NCBI GenBank assembly: GCA_030765045.1
Contig: CM060974.1
Span: 52,398,839 to 52,462,838, forward strand
DNA: 64,000 nt
Source of the DNA: Tenodera sinensis
Taxonomy: Eukaryota; Arthropoda; Insecta; Mantodea; Mantidae
Direction of reading: 5' to 3'
Within the stretch, counting starts at the first letter, position 1; every line of letters starts with the position of its first letter. Below the pieces are notes generated by a model that was not told the origin of the DNA, ran no database searches, and worked only from the letters and a program-made list of their open reading frames with translations. Positions 1 through 9,710 of the stretch are shown here, piece by piece. Made by a program: the position numbers and the translations under genes.

Positions 1-24
1 GTGATGACTGTTTATTTGTTTCAT
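1..24 (-). CDS. possible start of a LINE ORF2 running off the left edge
   Basis: On the minus strand an ATG at 24-22 opens a frame of eight codons before the window ends. It lies about 90 bases downstream of the stop of the Gag-like ORF at 110-1708, which is where a non-LTR retrotransposon would place its endonuclease/reverse transcriptase ORF. Another ATG at 119-117 overlaps the ORF1 stop but closes after about 32 codons. Too little is visible to identify a domain, so this rests on position only. Confidence 0.25.
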
Positions 25-109
25 CGGGGTGACGTGGTGTCCGGTACCGCTTGAAGCAAACCGGATGATTGTGAGTACATGGTGGAATGGGTGGTGAATG
101 AAGGCAGGT

Positions 110-1708
110 CTAATGCCATGACGGATGCCCTGGCACAGACCTACGACTTTGGGCAGTTATTTGTTGCGTTGTCATTGGGGGAGCTATGGGGGATCTTGGT
201 AGCGTTGTAAACCCATGGATCTGGATGAGTTTGTGCTTGATGAATGTGGTTTCTTTTGTTGTGTCGTGTGTGTTATCTTCGATCCTGGACAGCTTGCGCT
301 GTATTGATTCAATATCATCGGCGTTGTCGAGCTCTATGATGGCAACACGGAGTTGGTGAAGTAGCCGAGCTGCGGCGTTGAAACCTGTGGTGTGATGCGT
401 AAGCTGGCGGGCTATCGCAGCATAGCGCTGGCGGTTGACCCGTCTCTGCTTGTTGACATTCAGGTTCAATGTTGCTATTGCCTGCGTAAGTGCAGGAACG
501 CTCTCTGCGGCGGTAGCTCTGATCTCTTCCATTACAGAGGTGAGTTCTTGCGTTTCGCTGTTGATAGGTGTCGGCAGGGTTGTAGCTGCCGATGCTAGTT
601 TAGTGACTGCCGTGGTTAGCTGTTTGCAAGCATCCTCTATTCTGTGTAGACGGTCGTCAAGACCGGTGACCAGAGAGAGGAGTTGCTGGGCTTCATCGCT
701 GCGAAGTTCCATATGGGTTGGTGTTGTGGTGACAGTGGCGTATGTGGATGTGGTCTGCTGCGATGGTGGTGTTGCTGTGTTGTTAGGAGCTGGTCGGCGG
801 TGTGGCTGTGAAGCTGTGGCGGCTGGTGGTGGTTGTGTGGTCCGGCGGTGTGGCTGTGAAGCTGCGGTGGCTGGTCGTGGTTGAGTAGTCCAGGCTCGTG
901 GGTAGAATGGGCACTGCGCCTGACCTGTAAAGTGGCCGAAGCCGTTACAGGTGGCGCAGTACCGTCGACGTCGGCGAAGGTCGTGGTAAGTACAGTCCTG
1001 GGTGAGGCAAAAGGCCCCACAGTAATGGCACCGTGGGGCAGCGTAGCAGGAGGTGGCGTCATGCCCGAAGCGGCAGCAGCGACGGCAGGGCACGTGTCTG
1101 GATGTTCGTCCAGGCTCGGCGTGGAGATGCCTTCCAAGGAGGGACAAGCCCATCCTTAAGGCGGCCGCGTAGTCGGTGGTGTCGGCGAAGATTATGCGTA
1201 GGAGGCTTGATGGTCCCTGAGAGGTGATGATGCGAGAAGCTCTCATTGCTGAGGGCCATTGTTCTCGCGCTGCATGTAGAACATGCCTCTCAGGGATGTC
1301 CCGTGGAACTCCCCTGATGATGACGCTGGCCCCTGAAAAGGGACCAGTGTGTGCAGGCGGCGGTGCGGTGACCGGGAGCGGGCGGGTGGTCGGCGGTGGC
1401 GGAGTCGGCAATTCTTCGAGTGGCACTCGTACTGCCTCTCCATGGGAGCTGACCTGCCTAGTCGGCAGTGGCCGCTCGAGTGTCCGGCTCTCTGGCTGTG
1501 GTGTAGTAGTGCAAGAGATGCTAGCGCTTGGTGCGGCTCCGGCCGTAACTTCAGCTGGCTGCGGCGTAGTGGTACTGGCGCTAGGTGCGGCTTCGTCCGT
1601 AATTTCGGCGGCTGCGCTGGTTCTTATGTCGTTTACTGGTTCGGATGCCGATGTGGCTCCCTTACCCTGCGTAGTCGGCGATGATCGGCGACGATTCTTT
1701 CTTCCCAT
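110..1708 (-). CDS. Gag-like ORF1 protein of a non-LTR retrotransposon (copy 1)
   Basis: This is an open frame of 532 codons from an ATG at 1708. The frame stays open upstream through a poly-A stretch, but that part is unlikely to be protein. The first 150 residues are Ser/Thr/Pro/Ala-rich. Next comes an RRM-like stretch (SVIIRGVPRDIPERH onward), then a cysteine-histidine block. In that block CRRCCRFGHDATSC fits a CCHC knuckle, CHYCGAFC begins a second and CATCNGFGHFTGQAQC fits a third. The C-terminal half is Pro/Thr/Gln-rich and then helical. In Jockey- and I-type LINEs this protein binds the element RNA in the cytoplasm and carries it to the nucleus. No stop or frameshift is visible, so the copy may be young. 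It is paralogous to the ORF at 2104-3249. Confidence 0.8.
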   Translation of the reverse strand: MGRKNRRRSSPTTQGKGATSASEPVNDIRTSAAAEITDEAAPSASTTTPQPAEVTAGAAPSASISCTTTPQPESRTLERPLPTRQVSSHGEAVRVPLEELPTPPPPTTRPLPVTAPPPAHTGPFSGASVIIRGVPRDIPERHVLHAAREQWPSAMRASRIITSQGPSSLLRIIFADTTDYAAALRMGLSLLGRHLHAEPGRTSRHVPCRRCCRFGHDATSCYAAPRCHYCGAFCLTQDCTYHDLRRRRRYCATCNGFGHFTGQAQCPFYPRAWTTQPRPATAASQPHRRTTQPPPAATASQPHRRPAPNNTATPPSQQTTSTYATVTTTPTHMELRSDEAQQLLSLVTGLDDRLHRIEDACKQLTTAVTKLASAATTLPTPINSETQELTSVMEEIRATAAESVPALTQAIATLNLNVNKQRRVNRQRYAAIARQLTHHTTGFNAAARLLHQLRVAIIELDNADDIESIQRKLSRIEDNTHDTTKETTFIKHKLIQIHGFTTLPRSPIAPPMTTQQITAQSRRSVPGHPSWH

Positions 1709-1756
1709 CTCCGTGTGTGTCCTGCGACGGACTCCCCCCCACCCGAAGGCCGCTAT

Positions 1757-1786
1757 GTTTTTTATTTTATTTTTTTTTTTTTTTTT
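1757..1786 (-). repeat. poly-A tail (minus strand) of an inserted LINE 3' end
   Basis: The + strand shows about 30 bases of almost pure T. Read on the minus strand this is a poly-A run, following the segment 2103-1787 and preceding the 5' leader of the copy-1 ORF1. It looks like a retrotransposition tail and marks the junction between two elements in the same orientation. Confidence 0.6.
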
Positions 1787-2103
1787 CAAGTGGAGGAAAA
1801 ATCCATTTACGGAGCCCCATGCGCTGGGATGGCACAGAGGGGGACTGTGGGCCTCACCCGAAGGTACTACTCCACTAAAAAACCTCCACCGGAGAGAATT
1901 CAGGGAAGGATCTCCGGCAGTACCGCCTAAAGCACCTGCGGATTCAGGGTGAAGGTATATCGGCCGGTCACTTGGACCTAAGCCAGGCGAATAATGGGTG
2001 CAAGGACGTAAACATGACCAAAGCCCTGATTACGCCCTTGGGAAGTCAAGGTGGTAGTGTAGGAAGTAGGATGTTAGGTATTAGGATTAAGTGGTGATAC
2101 ATT
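1787..2103 (-). mobile_element. LINE 3'-end segment between the two Gag-like ORFs
   Basis: Read on the minus strand this non-coding stretch follows the stop of the Gag-like ORF at 2104-3249 and ends in the poly-A run at 1786-1757, as a 3' untranslated end would. No endonuclease or reverse transcriptase lies between the ORF1 and this tail. The upstream element has therefore lost its ORF2, or two fragments have been juxtaposed. Confidence 0.5.
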
Positions 2104-3249
2104 TCACCTCCGTCGTCCTCGATGCTGCGTCGGCGGAGGCTGTGTAGTGTGCCCGTGTTGTGTGGGCATTTGCTCGGACGGTGGACGCCCCTCCAGCGTA
2201 GTAATGAGAGCTGCCACCTCTTTCACTACTAGCCTTCGGAGCGACAGGTGGTGCTCTTCCATCTTCCGCTCCAGAGTCTTCTCTGTGTGGTTGAGGTCGA
2301 GCTTGGTTGGGTAGAGATATTCTAACCTCTGAGAGATTTCTTCTAACTCACTCCTGGATTGGGACAGCTCCTCCTCCAGGGCGGCGATTTTGGTTGTGAT
2401 GACGATCATGTCCGCGTGGACATCCTCGATCTTCTGTATAGCGATGTGGGTGTTGGCGGCGGAGTCGGTGAACGTGGTGATGGCGGTAGTTAGTTGGCAG
2501 AGTACTTCTTCTATCTTGCCCAGTCTTTGGTCGAGTCTCTCGATCTCCTTACTGGGTAGTTGGGTGTCGGCGGTTGCGGCGTAGGTTGTTGGCGTCACTG
2601 GTGTTGTAGCTGCCGGTCTCTGTGGTTGATGCTGCGGCTGTGGTCCAGGCTGTGATGGTCTGGTGTAGTGTGCGGTCGGCCTCGGGTACAAAGGGCAGCA
2701 AGCCTGCCCAGTGTAGTGGTCCCTCCTACCGCAGGTGGCGCAGTACCTCAGTCGGCGAGTGAGGTCATGCTGCTGGCAGGAGGACGTCAGGGCCGCTGCA
2801 CCGCAGTAGTGGCATTTTGGTTGAGCCACGCAGGAGTTCTCTTCGTGGCCGTAGATGCAGCATCTACGGCACGGTCGGTGCCATTCGGTCCGGCTATGTT
2901 CGATGCGAATGTGCCGGCCGAAGAGGGTGAGTCCTGCGGTGATGGCGGCGGTGTAGTGCTCCCTGTCTCGAAAGACAAGGCGCACAAGGGGAGTAATGCC
3001 ACTACTTCCCCTGATACGGCTGGCGGAGACGAGTGAGTGCCATTTTCGTTGGCCCTCCTGCAGCAATATCTGCGGGTGCAGGTGTCGGTGTACCCCAACG
3101 GCTCCGGCGCCGAAGCGACCATACCGAGGGGGTGCTGTAGTAGCTCGGCGGTGTCTGCGGGAAATGCTCCTTGGTCTGCCCTTGCCGAGGGCCAGGGCAG
3201 GCCAGAATCGCCTTCCCGCGCAAACAGTACCGGAGCAGTGTGACGTCAT
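2104..3249 (-). CDS. Gag-like ORF1 protein of a non-LTR retrotransposon (copy 2)
   Basis: This 381-codon ORF is a diverged relative of the ORF at 110-1708. The shared core runs from LVRLVFRDREHYTAA through the knuckles CRRCCIYGHEENSC, CHYCGAA and CATCGRRDHYTGQACC, followed by LYPRP. The C-terminal third is a predicted coiled coil (IAALEEELSQSRSELEEISQ), where copy 1 is less regular. The first 50 residues do not match copy 1 and are basic and low in complexity, so a frameshift near 3100 may have replaced the true N-terminus. The expected role is binding and multimerising element RNA. The product is shorter than copy 1 and no ORF2 follows, so the element is probably dead. Confidence 0.75.
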   Translation of the reverse strand: MTSHCSGTVCAGRRFWPALALGKGRPRSISRRHRRATTAPPRYGRFGAGAVGVHRHLHPQILLQEGQRKWHSLVSASRIRGSSGITPLVRLVFRDREHYTAAITAGLTLFGRHIRIEHSRTEWHRPCRRCCIYGHEENSCVAQPKCHYCGAAALTSSCQQHDLTRRLRYCATCGRRDHYTGQACCPLYPRPTAHYTRPSQPGPQPQHQPQRPAATTPVTPTTYAATADTQLPSKEIERLDQRLGKIEEVLCQLTTAITTFTDSAANTHIAIQKIEDVHADMIVITTKIAALEEELSQSRSELEEISQRLEYLYPTKLDLNHTEKTLERKMEEHHLSLRRLVVKEVAALITTLEGRPPSEQMPTQHGHTTQPPPTQHRGRRR

Positions 3250-3414
3250 TGGGAATACACGCGAGGCTCAGAATACACGGGACCAAGTGAAGTAAGGGTA
3301 CTTTTACAACAGAAGCACATTGTTAATATCCCAATCCCAGGCCTATCTGTTAAAATAAACAACATAATGCAGTTATCCAGTATCTATTCCTGGTGGTGGG
3401 CCTTCTGTAATACA

Positions 3415-3761
3415 ATGAGTAAAAGTAGAAACAATTGTTCTGTTGCTGCGTGTAAATATGCTTCATATAAAACTACGGATGTACCTAGTTTATCATAAAT
3501 TTCCTAAGGAATGTAACATTTCAGCGTGAATGGGTGTCTCGGTGGAAAAGGGCTGATCCAATTAATGTCAATAATGCAAGAATTCATTCAGTTCATTTCC
3601 TTCCCGAAGATTACGAACGGGATTTAAAGCACGAGCTTCTAGGATTGGCATTAAGAAGAGAATTAAAAAGCGATGCTGTGCCTTCACAAAGATTCCAAAT
3701 TGGCATGGAGATATATGGGAGAATGCTTTGGCAAGTACCAGCAAGGACAATGTGCTGGTAA
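3415..3761 (+). pseudogene. THAP-type zinc-finger domain, frameshifted
   Basis: An ATG at 3415 opens NNCSVAACKYASYK, which has the C-x4-C start of a THAP domain. The frame breaks near 3493. The match then resumes in other frames as YHKFPKE and QREWVSRWKRADP, and continues to HSVHFLPEDYERDLK and LKSDAVPSQ, the usual THAP ending. THAP domains bind DNA through a C2CH zinc site and occur in P-element-type transposases and in host regulators. The cysteine normally found before SxHF is a histidine here (IHSVHF), and at least two frame changes are needed. This is a relic, with no transposase body seen after it. Confidence 0.65.
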
Positions 3762-3893
3762 TGAATAAATATGCGTATTCTGAAGACAATATTTCTGTAT
3801 GTAATTAATTTCGAATTTGTTTTATATATTTGAGGATTAGAGACATTGCCTAAGTACAATGATGAAGATAATTACGACGATATTGCGATATTT

Positions 3894-3894
3894 A

Positions 3895-3967
<73 letters not shown>
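3894..3967 (+). repeat. (AAT)n microsatellite
   Basis: About 24 consecutive AAT units with no interruption, followed by a degenerate AAC/AAT stretch to about 3990. No gene overlaps it. Confidence 0.95.
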
Positions 3968-3972
<5 letters not shown>

Positions 3973-4354
3973 CAATAACAATAATAATAAGCAGATTATA
4001 ATTTTTTAATGTATACGACATATGATATTAACATATTTGTTGACTGTTCAACTTTAGATTTCTTTGGGGATAAAGCTGATAAATTAGATAATGCTCTCTT
4101 TCGTACCGCCTGTTTTCACATCGGCGATCTCGCGCTGATGTATGTCCTATGACAAGAGGAAAATGTTATTGTAGTACGCAGGACTTGTTATTCCTTTACA
4201 CTTAATGAAATATTCCGTCTATTTTTACATTTATGCGACGTTTTATGCTGGGCAATAGCACAAACCAATGGAGTACTTTAACTATCGCGGTAAACCAGTA
4301 TTCCTAATGACGTAATAAGCGACAGCCAATAGCAGCGCGATTTGCCGGAATGGC

Positions 4355-4639
4355 CTACCTCTCTATTCTAGTTGCCTTGGCCGAGGGCGGCCGGCCTACT
4401 GGCTGGTCCTTTCGCTGCGGTGCGGTGGGCGAAGGAGCGCTCGGCGCGCTGCTGGCGGGCTCGGCGTTAACTTCTGCTGCTGCGGTAGAAGGAGCACTAA
4501 GAGCGTTGCTGTGTGTCTCAGCTGTTACTGCTGGTGTTTGCTCCTTGGCGGCCTCATCAGCTCGAGGGGCAGTACACCCACTCGAGGCTGATTTTGACGG
4601 CGTGCTGCGTTGATGCTTCCTGGTGCGTCCCATCCTCAC
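4355..4639 (-). other. short Ala/Pro-rich open frame, doubtful
   Basis: A 94-codon GC-rich frame lies just downstream (minus sense) of the Penelope-like copy. Its product is rich in Ala, Ser and Pro, with a basic start (MRMGRTRKHQR). No domain is recognised. It could be the leader of a second, tandem Penelope unit, or chance coding in a GC-rich patch. The opposite strand is equally open over 4350-4613, which argues against a real protein. Confidence 0.2.
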
Positions 4640-4668
4640 TCCACCAAAGCTCGGTGCGAACTGGGGAG

Positions 4669-5578
4669 GCCGCTATGTAGCAGCTTGTCAACTTATATAC
4701 CGGCAGGCAGGTGAAAGGTGGGTGAATGGTGAGCCCTGATAGGCTGGGCAGGTTCTCTGCATTGCGGCAGTCCTTCTGCATTGCTACGTCACTGCCGTAG
4801 AATCATTGCACTGCGGCACAAATGACGTGGTGTTCTTGTGTTTTGTTCTACCCATGGCCGTAAACCAAAGTTTGTTAATGTGCATGCCACCATTATTATT
4901 GAAATTCTTAGGACAACGGGCAATTTCTAAGGCCTCTTTAATTTTTCTGGGTCGCCATCCGTTTTCACTGGTTACTATCTTGGTCTGATCAAACAGTATT
5001 GTGTGTTTGGTTTCGTAAGCATGTAACGCGACCGCCGATTTTTCAATATCATTTTGTTTGCACTGACGTATGTGCTCCTGTAGTCGTTCTTTCACAGTTC
5101 GACCAGTCTCACCAATATATGATTTGCCACAGTTACACGGTATTTCATAAACCCCGGGTTTGTTAAGTGGTGGAACTTTATCTTTTACGTTAACCAGTAA
5201 ATCTTGCAGTTTAGTGGGTGCTTTGTATGCCAACTTAATATCCGCTTGTTTTAATAATTTCCCTATTCGGTCTGTTACTCCTTCTACATATGGGAGTACT
5301 GCAAATTTTTGTTTGTCTGATTTTTTCTTTTCCTTGTCTTCCTGTTTTGATACTGCTGTTTTCCAGGCCCGAAACATATCCCTCTTTTTGTAACCATTGG
5401 CATGTAGGACTTCACACAGATTTTTCTTTTCTTGTCCCAAACTAGAAGTGTCGCAAACTCTTTTTGCTCGTAAGGCCAAAGTTTTTAAAATTCCCTTTTT
5501 GGTTGCGGGGTGGTGATGGGATTCTGCATGAAGATAGAGATTAGTATGTGTTGTTTTTCTGTATACTGAATGTCCCAA
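4669..5578 (-). mobile_element. Penelope-like element, 5'-truncated, GIY-YIG endonuclease intact (PLE1, minus copy)
   Basis: The coding part is 5578-4784 and starts inside the reverse transcriptase tail (HSVYRKTTHTNLYLHAESHH, typical of the region after the RT catalytic site). It continues through a Lys-rich linker into a GIY-YIG nuclease: GVYEIPCNCGKSYIGETGR, then R..EHIRQCK and a conserved ending. Penelope-like elements encode RT plus GIY-YIG and retrotranspose at nicked or telomere-like 3' ends. The RT catalytic motifs are missing, so this copy cannot move alone. Non-coding tail runs 4783-4669. The upstream boundary is the junction with an inverted partial copy at 5583-6072. Confidence 0.85.
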
Positions 5579-6072
5579 AGTGCCGGGGTTTATGAAATAC
5601 CGTGTAACTGTGGCAAATCATATATTGGTGAGACTGGTCGAACTGTGAAAGAACGATTACAGGAGCACATACGTCAGTGCAAACAAAATGATATTGAAAA
5701 ATCGGCGGTCGCGTTACATGCTTACGAAACCAAACACACAATACTGTTTGATCAGACCAAGATAGTAACCAGTGAAAACAGATGGCGACCCAGAAAAATT
5801 AAAGAGGCCTTAGAAATTGCCCGTTGTCCTAAGAATTTCAATAATAATGGTGGCATGCACATTAACAAACTTTGGTTTACGGCCATGGGTAGAACAAAAC
5901 ACAAGAACACCACGTCATTTGTGCCGCAGTGCAATGATTCTACGGCAGTGACGTAGCAATGCAGAAGGACTGCCGCAATGCAGAGAACCTGCCCAGCCTA
6001 TCAGGGCTCACCATTCACCCACCTTTCACCTGCCTGCCGGTATATAAGTTGACAAGCTGCTACATAGCGGCG
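4669..6072. repeat. large inverted repeat formed by the two PLE1 copies
   Basis: Arms 4669-5160 and 5583-6072 are each about 490 bases and nearly identical by eye, separated by 422 bases of unpaired PLE coding sequence. The near identity implies that both arms arose in one insertion, or recently. Confidence 0.85.
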
Positions 6073-6230
6073 CAGTTTGCCTGTGATAACGACCACGACA
6101 AGATGGTCGAAACGGCGGCATTTTATAATTTGACGCGGCAACAACCGGATAGCCAAGATATTTTAAACGATGGCCGTGGAAGCTTGAGAGAAAACAGTAA
6201 CTATAACTGCATATACTGCTCTAAAAGAAT
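5583..6230 (+). mobile_element. inverted partial Penelope-like copy: GIY-YIG domain and 3' region (PLE1, plus copy)
   Basis: From 5583 the + strand repeats the nuclease end of the minus copy in opposite orientation, almost base for base. Coding runs to a stop at 5956 and includes GVYEIPCNCGKSYIGETGR. The shared 3' non-coding part continues to about 6072. One coding difference is visible: NRWRP here against NGWRP in the minus copy. Beyond 6072 this copy carries extra terminal sequence, including the hammerhead-like motif at 6078-6120, that the minus copy lacks. Inverted 5' partial copies are a known feature of Penelope insertions. Confidence 0.8.
6078..6120 (+). ncRNA. degenerate hammerhead-ribozyme-like motif at the PLE1 end
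   Basis: TGCC at 6078 pairs with GGCA at 6117 (helix I). Between them are GTGATAA (core-like), GACC...GGTC (helix II) and GAAAC. Against the hammerhead consensus CTGATGA...GAAA the first core base and G8 are changed, and the cleavage-site U appears to be G. Minimal type I hammerheads are known in Penelope-like terminal repeats. This copy is probably inactive. Confidence 0.45.
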
Positions 6231-7008
6231 TTAAGACAAAATCACGCAAATATGTGGAGTACAGCCACAGATTAATTAATTAATATGGCGTGTAAACAGA
6301 ATCTTGTTTTAAAATCTATCGGTTGCCCTCTCAGCATTGCATTCATAAACAAGGGCTTCTGTGACAACATAACAGATGCAGTAACATCAGCTATGACAGC
6401 AGCTTTACCATGGTTATATGTTACGAACAGTTCGTGGCACTAGTGCAACATAACAGATGGAATATCACCAAATATAACCAGACTGAATCATAATGGGGGG
6501 AAAATGTCAAGGTTTTGGGGTATCTCAATAAGCTGTGCCTACTATAGCATGTTACCCCGAGACCTCAGAGGATGACTCGAAGGTTGTAAAGGTGCTTTTG
6601 TCCTGAGATTGCAGTTGAATCTGTTTTATGCATATATCAGGAGGAAGAAGGAAGGTTACTTGTAACTCAGAATTACTTACAAATGAGATTTTGACAATAT
6701 ATTATATGTAAAAAAAAAATGCAGCCGGCCTGTGTGTATCATATTTTACAAATAAAGAAAATATTTTGAACATGGTACTGCTTTAAAGAAATGAATTAAT
6801 TTGGCTTCCTTCACTTTTCTTGCATTAAGTGCATGCACCTAATTTTGTTACTGATGACTTATCTGTAGTGTGTACAAGCAATTCCTTGCCATTCTGGTTT
6901 TGTATGAATTACGTTCCACCTCTCGTATAAATTTTACTGTCTGAGAGCTAATGTATAACATTTCCTTTTTCTGTTCTCCATGGTTGATTAAAAGCAATTG
7001 AGAACTGA
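6231..7008. other. no recognised feature
   Basis: AT-rich sequence. A minus-strand frame at 6848-7045 has no recognisable domain and overlaps the next SINE. Nothing else is seen. Confidence 0.6.
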
Positions 7009-7345
7009 AAGAGGCAGCACCAGGCCAAGTGTTTAGAGCATTCACCTACCACCAGTTGGCCCGAGTTCAATCCAAGGGATCCGCATGAATTTGTGGTGGA
7101 CCAAGCAGTGTCAGGGCAGGTTTCTCCAGTTTTCCCATCACTCGTTCCACCAGTTGCTCCATTATCACCTTTCCAATGACTGATTTTGCCTACATTTCAT
7201 ATCCTCTTCCTGATTATCATACATGGTGCTTGGCTGACCACCCGCTTCCATGTCTTCACTCTATCCTGTCCATAGGTTCCTGTGCTCAAAAGGCATCTGA
7301 CTTGTAAGTCCTAGGGAGTGTAAGTCCTACTTAAGGAAGACTTAA
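7009..7345 (+). mobile_element. tRNA-derived SINE, family A (subfamily A1), copy 1
   Basis: It begins with a degraded tRNA-like head (GGCCAAGTGTTTAGAGCATT for box A, CCGAGTTCAATCC for box B). The family body follows: a CAGGGCAGGTTTCTCC segment, a pyrimidine-rich CATTCCACC-type stretch, TGGTGCTTGGCTGACCACC, and an ending with CTTGTAAGTCC twice. The same body occurs at 8071-8397 and 63030-63305. Confidence 0.8.
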
Positions 7346-7937
7346 GAAAGAGAATTGAAAGACAAAAGTGCTGATAAACAGTAAACACCAGATACCAAAC
7401 ATTTTTGTGTTTGCTTCTTGTTTGTTGCTACAACATTGTCGCACCAAGAGGCGCCAGCTCTACTAGCAAATGTGTTTGTCTTTTTAATGTAAAATTAAAA
7501 TTTCAGTCTCATTCTACCCTTTCCAGTCTTCAGTTTTTGTTCCCAAGCCAAAATCCACCTCTTCAGCTTTTGACTTTGTCAGTAAAGATAAAGAATATAT
7601 ACCTTGCATTTCTTTTAAGATAGTGTATGCCATATGCTCGTTATAATTGGATAAAACTCAGTTGTATTTCACTGGAATTTAATATGTATATCAGCAAAGC
7701 GCATATAAATGCCTTGCATATAAATAAGGTTCTATTAACATATTTTGAAATTACATTTTTCCGGTACCTACAAAAATTTACATATAAATCAAGTTATTTA
7801 TAAATGGTTTACATATAAAGCGGGTTAACTGTATATAGTTTGTTTTGTTAATTTTAGGTGTAATGCATTGTATGTGCTGTTTCCAGTGCAAAAAATTATC
7901 AATAATAGTAATTGTTCGTAAGAGTTTTGTGACTGCT
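7346..7937. other. no recognised feature
   Basis: AT-rich intergenic sequence. A 72-codon frame at 7405-7623 is hydrophobic and featureless. No family recognised. Confidence 0.55.
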
Positions 7938-8068
7938 GTCCCCGTAGCACAGTTGGTAGAGCACCTGCCTGCTGTGCAAGGGGTCCTGGTTTCTATTCTT
8001 GGCAGGGGGGGGTAGGAATTTTTCTCCAGCCAGGATTATTCCTCATCCTTCCCTGAGTCTGAAAGTAT
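7938..8068 (+). mobile_element. tRNA-derived SINE fragment, family E
   Basis: GTAGCACAGTTGGTAGAGCA resembles a tRNA D-arm/box A, and the sequence after it (CTGCTGTGCAAGGGGTCC, GGTTTCTATTC) follows a tRNA fold through a weakened box B. A short tRNA-unrelated body with TTTTTCTCCAGCC follows. It abuts the next SINE at 8071. Only one copy is in the window, so the family call is tentative. Confidence 0.6.
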
Positions 8069-8070
8069 AA

Positions 8071-8397
8071 TGGTGGCGCCGTAGCTGAGTGGTTAGGCCG
8101 CTCGCCTACCACCTAGGTGGGACCCGATGTTGGTATTCATGGCGGACGAAGAGACATCTGGGCGGGTTTTCTCCGGGTTCCCCCGCCATTCATTCCACCA
8201 ATTGCTCCATTACCACCCTTCCAATCATCCATTTCATCCTCTTCCTCACTATCATTCCTGGTGCTTGGCTGACCACCTGCTTCCAGGTCTTCACTCTGTC
8301 TGGTCCAGAGGTGCCTCTGCTCCCCGACAGGCATCTGACCCTAGGGTGGCTTGTAAGTCTTAGGGGGTGTAAGTCCTACATAAGGGGAGGATAGTCA
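8071..8397 (+). mobile_element. tRNA-derived SINE, family A (subfamily A1), copy 2
   Basis: The head GGCGCCGTAGCTGAGTGGTT has a clear box A. Box B is partly decayed (GGGACCCGATGTTGG). The body matches copy 1 at 7009-7345, with the TGGTGCTTGGCTGACCACC block and a GTAAGTCCTACATAAGGGG ending. It is the best-preserved A1 copy here. Frames across it are not genes. Confidence 0.85.
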
Positions 8398-8474
8398 GGG
8401 AAAGAAACAAAAGAAGAGTTTTGTGACAATACAGGTTTAATTGTGTTACTATTATAAATAATTGTTGGTTCAGT

Positions 8475-9060
8475 ATGGATATTTCCTCTAAAACTCATGC
8501 ATAGTGACTTATTGCAGTTGAGGTAAGTTTGAGATCATATTTAACTATGCATTCTGGTACCTTATTGGGACTGGCTGAGTAGGAGTTTCATTCAGATTTT
8601 ATGATTTTAATTTTGTCACACATCATTGGTTTAACGAAGATGCTATTTTCATTTCTGATCAATTTAGGATGGTGGATATTGTTATTAGTGCAAGTTTGTG
8701 GCAATGTTACTTTATCCATAAGAGAATTGAAGTGATTAAGGATATTAGCGACGTCAGCTGGGTTTTATAAACTATATCATTTATTTTTGGAGATATGTTA
8801 CTTCCATTGGCAGGTCCTGAGCTGTGAGTTTTACTTTTTATTATATTCCATATTGTTTCATTCTTCTTAGAAGAATTAATAATCTGTGCATCAAAAAAAA
8901 TTTTATGAGCCTTTATTACTTTATTGTAAATTTTTATAAAAGGTTCAGCTGCAAATGCAAAGCAACAACAAAGCATAGCTGTAATATCAGTGTAGCTAAA
9001 ACCCATTGGTAGTCAAACTTGTAGATTTACTTCATCTCTCATTTAGTGACCTTTTGCTAC
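8475..9060 (-). mobile_element. non-LTR retrotransposon fragment (endonuclease-RT linker and RT start)
   Basis: Minus-strand translation gives IYNKVIKAHKIFFDAQIINS and ETIWNIIKSKT, then further frames with VANILNHFNSLM and PECIVKYDLKL. These are typical of the linker between the apurinic endonuclease and the RT in Jockey-type LINEs. Several frame changes separate the pieces. The RT catalytic region is absent. Confidence 0.65.
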
Positions 9061-9705
9061 TTCCTTGGCAACTATTCTATTCCATTTCAAAATGGTGTCA
9101 GTTTCTGCTGCATAAATAACATTGTTTAAATGGAAGTGTGAGTGAACCCAGACTTCCACAAAGAATCTCATACATATTAACTCAGGATTATTATGTGCCT
9201 AAAGTGAAATTACTAATATACTCATTTATCATATAATTGTTTTCCCAGTATATTAAACTCAAAGCACTACGTATGTACTTCAACTCCAGTAACCAATTTG
9301 TTGTAAACCACACTCACATAAAATAAATAACTCCTTAACTATGCTTTGGAGGTAATTTTTGGAATAAACGCTTAGTTTCTGAAATAAATAAAGTTAAAAA
9401 ATGTTAAACATGAATCTTCTGTAAGTGTATGAGTTGTTCAATGTCTGAGCTTTGCTCAGGTGGGACTACAGGCAGAAACAAACCAAACCACTTATTTCTT
9501 GGGAAATGCAGTAGAAAAGTGGTCAGTTTTCTGCTAACTGCATCAAGGGTGCAGTATAGGCGATTGTTGCCAACCAGACAACCTACCGCTTTCCTTCATC
9601 GTTACCAAAATGTTTAAACTTGGTATTTTCTCTTTCTTCCCATAAGTTACCTATAAACATAGTTTTGGCAATGCAGAAATGCCTGAAATCAATATGTTGT
9701 TGTTG
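9061..9705. other. no recognised feature
   Basis: AT-rich. A 62-codon frame at 9429-9617 has no domain. Nothing recognised. Confidence 0.55.
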
Positions 9706-9710
9706 TTTTC

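Noticed and set aside
1709..1789. Upstream extension of the Gag-like ORF1 through a Lys run
   Set aside because: The Lys codons come from the poly-A tail of the neighbouring element and the first codon is TTG; the ATG at 1708 is a better start.
4545..4565. CTGATGAG on the minus strand, a perfect hammerhead core half
   Set aside because: No GAAAC follows a pairable helix II and no helix I partner is found; it lies in a GC-rich open stretch and is probably chance.
5959..6234. 91-codon frame after the PLE1 plus copy
   Set aside because: It spans the 3' non-coding region shared with the minus copy and the hammerhead-like motif, and has no domain.
8089..8394. Overlapping 101- and 78-codon frames
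   Set aside because: Both lie within SINE A copy 2.
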